Source of the DNA: CAIXYX01 sp043806415 | GTDB taxonomy: Archaea; Micrarchaeota; Micrarchaeia; Anstonellales; Anstonellaceae | Direction of reading: 5' to 3' | Assembly (NCBI GenBank): GCA_043806415.1 | Contig: JAZDHB010000119.1 | Location: 1 to 17,168, forward strand | DNA length: 17,168 bases | In this document: positions 1 to 5,703 of the stretch, piece after piece | How the letters are laid out: each line of letters opens with the position of its first letter | How positions within the stretch are numbered: the first letter of the stretch is position 1 | Notes under the pieces: model-generated | The model's database searches: none | What the model saw: only the letters and a program-made list of their open reading frames with translations | What the model was told of the DNA's origin: nothing | Made by a program: the position numbers and the translations under genes

Positions 1-129
1 CTGGAGAATTTTGAGGTCTTCCAAAAACCTGAAAAATTAGCCAAAAATGACAAAAATATGATAAGTCTGCTCGGAGATTCAAACGTCATAAATAAGCTTC
101 TCCGCATAAGAAAGCATGTTTCGGAGTAG
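1..129 (+). CDS. possible C-terminal end of a gene cut by the window edge
   Basis: Reading frame 1 is open from the first base to a TAG at 127-129, giving about 42 residues rich in Lys, Asn, Leu and Ile that end in RKHVSE. The composition resembles an amphipathic helical tail of a protein. The segment is much more AT-rich than the neighbouring genes and too short to identify, so it may also be non-coding. The other two plus-strand frames close early. No function can be given. Confidence 0.35.
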   Translation: MENFEVFQKPEKLAKNDKNMISLLGDSNVINKLLRIRKHVSE

Positions 130-138
130 CTTCTGAGC

Positions 139-145
139 AAAAAAA
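139..145 (-). terminator. T-tract terminator behind the secreted-protein gene
   Basis: On the minus strand a run of seven T lies about 27 bases past the stop codon at 172-174. Archaeal transcription ends at such U-tracts without needing a hairpin. Assignment rests only on position and base composition. Confidence 0.4.
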
Positions 146-171
146 TGACTTCGTGCCGGATATAAGACCGT

Positions 172-957
172 TCAAGAGGCGGAAGGAACCACAGTCTGCC
201 ATTCATCCGGATTTTCCCAATCCGCATCCTGCGTTTTTGCAAAATGCAGCACAACCACGCCCTGATCCTGGAGTTTGACAAGCTCGGGAAGCTCATAGGA
301 ATAGAAAATGCGGTTCGCTTTCGCCCCCTGGACATAGCACCAGACCTGGACCGGCTTTCCGGTCGCATTGCGGATCAAGTAGGCCATGTCCGCATAACGC
401 TGGGAGTATTCGCCCCAAATCTGGTCCGCCTGCGGAAAGGTCAGCGGATACGGATCCGTGTAATTGACGCCGTAGATCGTGACGATCCCGTTCGTTTGGG
501 CCGCGCGCTCGTACCAATGCTCCCGCGCGTTCATCCGCACGTAGGAGGGATATTGCAGCGAGGACTGCGTGCCCTCGTCCCAGATCGCGCGCTGCGCGGT
601 TCCGTTCTGCGAAGGCGCGTTGTTGATGTTATCCAGCAGCCGCACCAGGTTTCCGTGGTTGTTCGGACCGGACCAGAATCCCATATGCACCCGGGTGCCG
701 GATTCGTTGAGCAAGGGCTCCATCGCGACCGCCTCGGAAAAAAGCGCATTGGTGAAATTTTCATTGGAAAGCAGGGCGATCTTCGCCGCCGGATCGGTGA
801 ATTCCGGGGAAAGGACCTCGTTCCGGCCCGAATCTTTGGCCCTTGCGGGCGCGGCGAAAAAAATCAGATAAACGGACAGCAAGACAAGGATAACGGCGAA
901 AAGAAGCAGAAGCGCGTGCGAACCGGTCCGCGCGGGCTTTCGTTTTGAGTCTGCCAT
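172..957 (-). CDS. secreted or membrane-anchored protein of unknown function
   Basis: About 261 residues. A basic N-terminus (KRKPAR) is followed by a strong hydrophobic segment at residues 14-35 ending in APARA (36-40), which reads as a signal peptide with an A-x-A cleavage site or as a signal anchor. The rest is soluble and probably extracellular. It has five N-x-S/T sequons (NFT, NES, NGT, NYT, NAT), which suits an N-glycosylated archaeal surface protein. I do not recognise the family. In-frame ATGs exist further out at 1029 and 1011. I chose 957 because it puts the signal sequence at the N-terminus and because a TATA-like CTTTTAATC lies 28 bases upstream, the spacing seen at the other leaderless genes here. 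The gene is divergent from the Dus gene. Confidence 0.7.
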   Translation of the reverse strand: MADSKRKPARTGSHALLLLFAVILVLLSVYLIFFAAPARAKDSGRNEVLSPEFTDPAAKIALLSNENFTNALFSEAVAMEPLLNESGTRVHMGFWSGPNNHGNLVRLLDNINNAPSQNGTAQRAIWDEGTQSSLQYPSYVRMNAREHWYERAAQTNGIVTIYGVNYTDPYPLTFPQADQIWGEYSQRYADMAYLIRNATGKPVQVWCYVQGAKANRIFYSYELPELVKLQDQGVVVLHFAKTQDADWENPDEWQTVVPSAS

Positions 958-977
958 GCGAAAGTTCTTGGATGAAA

Positions 978-986
978 GATTAAAAG
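978..986 (-). promoter_or_regulatory. TATA box for the secreted-protein gene
   Basis: CTTTTAATC on the minus strand begins about 28 bases before the ATG at 957. There is no Shine-Dalgarno sequence between, so transcription would start at or next to the start codon (leaderless). Confidence 0.45.
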
Positions 987-1040
987 AGACATCGGGCGGC
1001 TTGGACGCCATAAAAACTCTTCTGCGCATAATAAAGATGG

Positions 1041-1046
1041 TTTAAG
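1041..1046 (+). promoter_or_regulatory. weak TATA-like element for the Dus gene
   Basis: TTTAAG begins 27 bases before the ATG at 1068. It is a poorer match than the other TATA boxes in this window, but the spacing is the same. It lies just upstream of the divergent minus-strand gene. Confidence 0.3.
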
Positions 1047-1067
1047 GACGACGAAGGCGTTGATTCG

Positions 1068-1757
1068 ATGGATTTCCAACTCATGCTGGCCCCGATGGAG
1101 AAGGTGAGCGACGCCAAATTCCGCGCCCTCTGCTTCGCGAACGGGGCGGACCTGACGTTCACCGAAATCGCGCGCGTGGCCAATCTGGCGAGGGGCAAAC
1201 GCGGGGAATTGGAGAAAATCGCCATTCCGGATTCCACGCCCACCCAGATCCAGCTGGCCGGCGCGAAAATAGCCGAATACGCGAAATTCTTGTCCGCCTT
1301 CAGCCCGGCTCCCGGATTCCGCGGCTTTAACCTGAATCTGGGCTGCTCCTCGCCCGCCTTCCTGCGCCAGGGCATCGGGGCCGCGATGGTGAAAAGGGTG
1401 TCGCGCACCAACGACATCGTCAAGCTCATACGCGATGCGGGCTTCGAGTGCTCGGTGAAGCTGCGCCTGGGAGAGAACGAATATGAAAAAGAGCGAGGCG
1501 CTTACCTGAATCTTATCTCTCATGTCGAGGCCTCCTTTTTCGTGGTGCATGCAAGGACGGCGAATCAGACGCTGGAGGAAAGGCCCGATTTTGGCGTTTA
1601 TGCCTCCTGCGTCCAGACGGGAAAGAAGATCGTCGCCAACGGGGACATCGGGACACGGGAGCAGGTCGTCGCGCTGGAAAAGATGGGCCTTTACGGAGCC
1701 ATGATTGGGCGGGCGGCCATGGAAAACCCGAAGATATTCAAAGAGCTTAAGGAATGA
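1068..1757 (+). CDS. dus: tRNA-dihydrouridine synthase (Dus family)
   Basis: 229 residues. Dus enzymes are flavoproteins that use NAD(P)H and FMN to reduce specific uridines in tRNA, mostly in the D loop, to dihydrouridine. Family motifs appear in order: APMEKVSDAKFR (8-19), TEIARVANL, the GC motif with the presumed catalytic Cys93 in NLNLGCSSP, an FMN-contacting Lys131 in VKLRLG, His161 in VVHART, VANGDI (188-193) and MIGRAAMENP near the C-terminus. Where most relatives have GCP, this one reads GCS. It is shorter than bacterial Dus (about 310-350 residues), so it has the TIM barrel but little or none of the C-terminal helical tRNA-binding domain; this is common in archaeal forms. Target uridine not predictable. 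It converges with the glycogen synthase gene, with 26 bases between the two stops. Confidence 0.9.
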   Translation: MDFQLMLAPMEKVSDAKFRALCFANGADLTFTEIARVANLARGKRGELEKIAIPDSTPTQIQLAGAKIAEYAKFLSAFSPAPGFRGFNLNLGCSSPAFLRQGIGAAMVKRVSRTNDIVKLIRDAGFECSVKLRLGENEYEKERGAYLNLISHVEASFFVVHARTANQTLEERPDFGVYASCVQTGKKIVANGDIGTREQVVALEKMGLYGAMIGRAAMENPKIFKELKE

Positions 1758-1759
1758 CC

Positions 1760-1808
1760 CGCTTATTTTTCCGGCGTTTTGCCTTATTTCCTTCTTTTCG
1801 CTTTTCCT
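1760..1808 (+). terminator. T-rich terminator region after dus
   Basis: Directly after the Dus stop the plus strand has several T-runs (TTATTTTT, GTTTT, CTTCTTTTCGCTTTT) within 50 bases, typical of an archaeal U-tract terminator. It overlaps the last codons of the convergent glycogen synthase gene. Confidence 0.45.
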
Positions 1809-3703
1809 GATTTTGCGGATTTCGAGGATCTGGGAGACAAGGATATCTCTTCTTTTCCCTTCCAAGGCTGCGCGGACTGGCGGTAGCCCCCCGTTTTCTC
1901 GGCCATCTCGTAGGCCTTGAGGTAGTTCTTGATCAGGATCTTCCAGTCGAACACGTGCATCAGGTTGTAGGAATCCTCCTTGTAGCGGTCCAGCTTCTTG
2001 TGCGAGGAGTAATACAGGTCCTCCAGGAAGCCGGCCAGCTCCTTTACCGCATACTCCGTGCCAGACGAGAGCTTGAGGATTTTCACGCCCCGATCCCCCA
2101 GGTCCATCTGGGATTGCAGGTAGCGGCCGAAGCCGGCGGCGTCGGTGGAGACGGCCACGTTGAATTTCAATCCGGCCTCAAGCGGCGTGTATCCGAACGG
2201 CTCGTAGCGACTGGGGAACACCCCGACATCAAAGCCGGACACGACGTCGTAATAGCTCATGTTCATCAGGCCGTCGTTGGGCCGGATGTAGGTCGGATAG
2301 AAGAGCACCTTGACGGGGTCCTCGGGGCGGTTGAGCAGGCCCGCCCGCTCGCAGGCGGAAAGGATCTCGTCGTGCCCGTAGTTGAGCTCGTAGAGCGAGA
2401 CGGGCGCGGTTTCGCCCTCGCGCACGAAGCCGGAGACCATGGACGTCAGGTCGGACTTGAGGGAAGGGTGCGCGTCCGCGATCTTCTCCTGCAGGTTGGC
2501 ATAGTGCTTGTCCTTGAGCGCGCCGGGCGCGGCATCAAGCACCTCGTTGATCTTGTCGATGAGCAGGTAGTTGCGGATGACCGGGATGCGGGGACCCCGC
2601 ACAGACGTGGGGGCGCAGAGGAGGCCGATCGCCTGCTTGCCGTCCTTCTGGCCGCGCGATTTGATGCGCTCGTTGAGCCGGCCCAAGGCGGAGATGTAGA
2701 TGTCAAAGCCCTTGTTCGTGAATTCGTACCGGCCGGACATGAACGTCATCATGGCGTTATCATAGCGCTGCACGCAGTAGGGGATGAAACAGGCCTCGAC
2801 CAGCTGGAGCAGCTCGCCGCGCGTGTATTGGGAGAGGTTGCGCGCGTGCGCCTCCTCCTCCATGGCCGAGAAATCGAGCCCGTTGAGCGTGATGACGTCC
2901 GGATACCGGCCCAGGATGTAGCGCACCTCGATCGCCACGGTCTCGGACACGGTGGTGAACACGTGCGCCTTCTTGGCGGCGGCCATCTCGAGCTGGTGCT
3001 TGCCCTCCACCTTGAGCCGGTAGGCCTCGGAAAGGTCGATGGGATGCGTAGCCGCGCGCGCGGCCGCGAGCACGTCCACGCCGCCGGCCGCGAGGCTGCG
3101 GCCCAGCACGGTGGCGTGCGTGGTGAAGACGGTCGAGCAGGGCAGATCATGCAGGGCGGAATACAAAAGGGCCGATCCGCAGATCCACTCGTGGAATTGC
3201 GCGATCAAGGAATGGCTCTTGCAAAGGGACGTCGGGGCGAGCTTCTCGATGAGCATGCCGACCGCCCAGCCCCAGACGGCGTTCTCGGAGAAGTCATGGG
3301 ACAAATCCATGAGCGAGTCGATGCCGAAATGCTTCCAGAGCAGGAATTTGACGTGGTTGACCTGCCGGTCGATCTTGCGCGCGCCCGCGTCCTCGTAGGA
3401 TACCGTGCGCTCGGCGAAGCTGTGCGCGTCCAGGAGGATGATCGGCGCGTTGTGCCCGTAGACCCATTGGCCGTAATGGCAGAAGATGCCCTCGGCCGCG
3501 AGGGATTTGAACACGGGCTCAAGCTCCGGCGGGGGCGGGGAGAACTTCACGTCGTGCACGCAGCGCTCGTCGTAGAAGCCGATGAGCAGATAGCGGTCCT
3601 TGAAGAACTCGGACACATACCTTGACTTGCTCTGCAAAACAGTGTAGATGCCACCCACTTTCCGGCCGGCCTCGGAAGAGACCTCGATGAGGAAGGGCTT
3701 CAT
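1784..3703 (-). CDS. glycogen synthase, GT3 family (GYS type)
   Basis: 639 residues. GT3 enzymes add glucose from a nucleotide sugar to the non-reducing ends of alpha-1,4-glucan; this is the family of fungal and animal glycogen synthase, unlike the bacterial GlgA (GT5). Visible motifs: EVSSEAGRKVGGIYTV at 6-21 (nucleotide-sugar binding loop), GRYEFTNKGFDIY from about 324, and SRYEPFGYTPLEAG around 498-511 with the conserved Glu near 501. Length is close to yeast Gsy2 (705), without its long C-terminal regulatory tail; here the C-terminus is a Ser/Lys/Arg-rich basic stretch. The frame is open further upstream, but ATG 3703 starts exactly at the conserved N-terminus and has a TATA box 29 bases upstream. 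No branching enzyme, glycogenin or phosphorylase is in the window. Cytosolic. Confidence 0.92.
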   Translation of the reverse strand: MKPFLIEVSSEAGRKVGGIYTVLQSKSRYVSEFFKDRYLLIGFYDERCVHDVKFSPPPPELEPVFKSLAAEGIFCHYGQWVYGHNAPIILLDAHSFAERTVSYEDAGARKIDRQVNHVKFLLWKHFGIDSLMDLSHDFSENAVWGWAVGMLIEKLAPTSLCKSHSLIAQFHEWICGSALLYSALHDLPCSTVFTTHATVLGRSLAAGGVDVLAAARAATHPIDLSEAYRLKVEGKHQLEMAAAKKAHVFTTVSETVAIEVRYILGRYPDVITLNGLDFSAMEEEAHARNLSQYTRGELLQLVEACFIPYCVQRYDNAMMTFMSGRYEFTNKGFDIYISALGRLNERIKSRGQKDGKQAIGLLCAPTSVRGPRIPVIRNYLLIDKINEVLDAAPGALKDKHYANLQEKIADAHPSLKSDLTSMVSGFVREGETAPVSLYELNYGHDEILSACERAGLLNRPEDPVKVLFYPTYIRPNDGLMNMSYYDVVSGFDVGVFPSRYEPFGYTPLEAGLKFNVAVSTDAAGFGRYLQSQMDLGDRGVKILKLSSGTEYAVKELAGFLEDLYYSSHKKLDRYKEDSYNLMHVFDWKILIKNYLKAYEMAEKTGGYRQSAQPWKGKEEISLSPRSSKSAKSGKAKRRK

Positions 3704-3723
3704 GGGCTGATTAATGAGAGTGC

Positions 3724-3732
3724 ATTTAAAAA
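3724..3732 (-). promoter_or_regulatory. TATA box for glycogen synthase
   Basis: TTTTTAAAT on the minus strand begins 29 bases before ATG 3703 with no Shine-Dalgarno site between, indicating a leaderless transcript and supporting this start. The surrounding 192-base gap (3704-3895) has no convincing gene; it contains a near repeat of GATGCGTTTTCC around 3810 and 3884. Confidence 0.5.
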
Positions 3733-3895
3733 TAATGCGCTGCGGGCGCAAGACGGGAGATGCCGCAGCTCGCAGGAGAAAAACAGACATGCGATAAAAC
3801 AACGAGCAGATGCGTTTTCCGGGTGGACACACAAGCGGCATACAGCATGCATTTTTTCGCACGGGCAGACAAGGCGATGCGCGGATGCGTTTTTC

Positions 3896-4852
3896 CTAGA
3901 GCGCGATGCGCGCGATGTGGGGCGTGCACTTGATGCCCTGCTCGTCGATAACGCGCTCGCCGGCCGTCAGCTCGGCGAACATGCCGGATGCGCCCGCCCG
4001 ACATTCGAACTTGGCGGAAAGGACAGAGTGCCGCTCCTTCGCGCGCACAAGCAAGCCGGACAGTTCGCCCGATGAGAGAAGGTCGTGCAGCGCTTCCGAA
4101 TTCACGCCCTCGTTGGGCCATTCGACCACCTTGCCCGTGAGCGCGGAGCGCATCTGGATGGTGGTGGAATCGACGTACATGCGCCCCTCCAGCTCGCGGG
4201 TGAGGAACTGGCGCATCTGCTCCCGGATGGCATGGAGGGCGCCCGAATGGAGGCGCTCGCGCCGGACGGACACGGTTTTGATCAGATGCTTGCGCGTCGA
4301 GACGATGGCATCGCGGATGCGCAGGAGATTGGAATGCAGGGGATGGCCCGGCACGTGCGAGCGCTTGATGATGCCATCGTGCGCGCGGGCCAGCTTCTCG
4401 CGCACGAGCTTCATGCTCCGGGCTATCTTCTGCTCGTGCCGTTGGCGTTCGGCGGCGGAGAGGTGGGGCATGCAGACCGCGTTGAGGCTGGATTTGATGG
4501 TCGAGAGGTGCGAATGCGCTTCTTCGATCTTACCGGCCCACCTCGAATGCTCGCCGGCCACGATGGCGTCCGGCATCTTGAGAATGAGCGCCTCGGCCTG
4601 CGCGCCCAGGGAATCAAGGGCCGCCGCTTTCCCGGCCGCATCAAGCAGGTCGGATGCCTGGAGGCTTTGGGCGATGAACCCCGCTTCGTCGGCCAGCTGG
4701 GCGACTTGCGCGTCCAGCGGCCCGGCGCGCGAACCGCGATCGAGCGCGCCGACCAGTTCGTCCAGCAGGGTGCCGATCTGCCCCTCCACCTCATTCACTT
4801 CCCGGGCTAAGGAAGAATAATCCTTTTTACCGGCCGCCGACGACTGAGCCAT
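3896..4852 (-). CDS. helical protein of unknown function
   Basis: 318 residues, soluble, with no signal peptide and no membrane segment. The first 230 residues or so look almost wholly alpha-helical, with heptad-like stretches (for example REVNEVEGQIGTLLDEL near residue 17 and EEAHSHLSTIKSSLNAV near residue 109), so a coiled coil or helical bundle is likely. The last 90 residues, from about MYVDSTTIQMRS on, are more mixed and may form a small separate domain. I do not recognise a family. The ATG at 4852 has a good TATA box (TTTAAATAG) 29 bases upstream. Its start lies 32 bases from the stop of the transporter gene on the same strand, but its own promoter in that gap suggests separate transcription. 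Confidence 0.75.
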   Translation of the reverse strand: MAQSSAAGKKDYSSLAREVNEVEGQIGTLLDELVGALDRGSRAGPLDAQVAQLADEAGFIAQSLQASDLLDAAGKAAALDSLGAQAEALILKMPDAIVAGEHSRWAGKIEEAHSHLSTIKSSLNAVCMPHLSAAERQRHEQKIARSMKLVREKLARAHDGIIKRSHVPGHPLHSNLLRIRDAIVSTRKHLIKTVSVRRERLHSGALHAIREQMRQFLTRELEGRMYVDSTTIQMRSALTGKVVEWPNEGVNSEALHDLLSSGELSGLLVRAKERHSVLSAKFECRAGASGMFAELTAGERVIDEQGIKCTPHIARIAL

Positions 4853-4872
4853 GGCCGGATAACGGAGGGGGG

Positions 4873-4881
4873 CTATTTAAA
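4873..4881 (-). promoter_or_regulatory. TATA box for the helical orphan
   Basis: TTTAAATAG on the minus strand begins 29 bases before ATG 4852, in the 32-base gap behind the transporter gene. It is one of the best TATA matches in the window, and no Shine-Dalgarno site lies between it and the ATG. Confidence 0.55.
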
Positions 4882-4884
4882 CCT

Positions 4885-5502
4885 TCAGGCCGGCACGCGC
4901 AAGAGGTGGCCCACGAGATAGCCAGCCAGCGCAGCTAGTCCGCCCACGACGAGCATCTCCAAGCCCGAGCGCTTCCAGTCGCCGATGGTCCAATGCGCCT
5001 TGAGCGCGCCGGTGAGGAAAAGCACGATGGCGGAAAGAAGGATGGACAGGACGGCGGCCGTCCACACCGGGAAGAGGAAATAGGGCGCCAGCGGGATGAA
5101 CGAACCGACCATGGTGGAGAGCCACACCTTGATCGCTTTGGATACGGGAGCGCCCGAAGCGGCCTCGTCCTCGTGGCGGAGCAGGCGCGAACGGATGAAG
5201 GCGCGCTTGGCCGGCGCAAGAGGCCCGGGGAGCGAACGGAGGATGGATTCGATCTCGTTGCGGCCCAGGTCCGCCTCCAAGGCGTGTTTTTTCTCGCAAT
5301 CCAGCGCGGCGTTGGTGGAGGTGTAGGCGACCGCGCCCATGGAGATGCTCTCCGCGAACAGGGCCGCCAGGCCGGAGACCAGCACTAGCGAGGGGTCGGC
5401 CGTGGCGCCCACCACGCCGATGGAAAGGCCCAGCACGTTGACCAATCCGTCCTGCCCGCCTAGGATGACATCCTGGAGATGGCGAGCGTTGTGAGACGAC
5501 AT
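4885..5502 (-). CDS. VIT1/CCC1 family metal transporter
   Basis: 206 residues. Family members move Fe2+ or Mn2+ across a membrane, usually by proton exchange. The N-terminus has the family signature GGQDGLVNVLGLSIGV (about 14-29), followed by a second membrane helix with LFAESISMGAVAYTS. A hydrophilic, charged segment (about residues 65-115, with several Glu and Asp) sits where the cytosolic metal-binding domain lies. Three more hydrophobic helices follow, with SFIPLAPYFLFPV, AIVLFLTGALKAHW and EMLVVGGLAALAGYLVG. Metal specificity cannot be read from the sequence. The frame extends further upstream into T-rich DNA giving a Phe/Cys-rich nonsense stretch; ATG 5502 is preferred because the family N-terminus starts there and a TATA box lies 28 bases upstream. 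Confidence 0.88.
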   Translation of the reverse strand: MSSHNARHLQDVILGGQDGLVNVLGLSIGVVGATADPSLVLVSGLAALFAESISMGAVAYTSTNAALDCEKKHALEADLGRNEIESILRSLPGPLAPAKRAFIRSRLLRHEDEAASGAPVSKAIKVWLSTMVGSFIPLAPYFLFPVWTAAVLSILLSAIVLFLTGALKAHWTIGDWKRSGLEMLVVGGLAALAGYLVGHLLRVPA

Positions 5503-5521
5503 GGAGGGATGAAGGAGGGGA

Positions 5522-5530
5522 CATATTAAG
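5522..5530 (-). promoter_or_regulatory. TATA box for the VIT1/CCC1 transporter
   Basis: CTTAATATG on the minus strand begins 28 bases before ATG 5502, the spacing shared by the other leaderless genes here. Confidence 0.45.
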
Positions 5531-5570
5531 ACATAATCGGAAAAGAAGGATGCAAAAAAACTGGCGCAGA

Positions 5571-5646
5571 AAACAAAATCGCAAAAAACAAAGGTGCAAA
5601 AAACAAAAACAAAATCGCAAAAAAACAAGGGCGCCTCGAGGCGCCC
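5571..5646 (-). terminator. hairpin plus repeated T-tracts after rtcB
   Basis: On the minus strand, about 58 bases past the rtcB stop, a perfect palindrome GGGCGCCTCGAGGCGCCC (5629-5646, 7-bp stem, TCGA loop) is followed by a series of T-runs with G and C spacers. An 18-bp unit recurs at 5571-5588 and 5607-5624, and a 12-bp unit at 5581-5592 and 5596-5607. This reads as a strong terminator combining a bacterial-like hairpin with archaeal U-tracts. It separates rtcB from the transporter gene. Confidence 0.6.
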
Positions 5647-5703
5647 CCGAAGTGAGGATTCCTGGAGTTGTGGGCCCTTTTTATTTATCCGATTTTTTTT
5701 GTT

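Noticed and set aside
1955..3625. Long plus-strand open frame (556 codons)
   Set aside because: It lies antisense to the glycogen synthase gene; GC-rich codon bias creates long shadow frames, and its peptide has no plausible domain pattern.
5503..5628. N-terminal extension of the transporter gene (Phe/Cys-rich)
   Set aside because: It comes from translating the T-rich terminator array; the family N-terminus and TATA spacing support the start at 5502.
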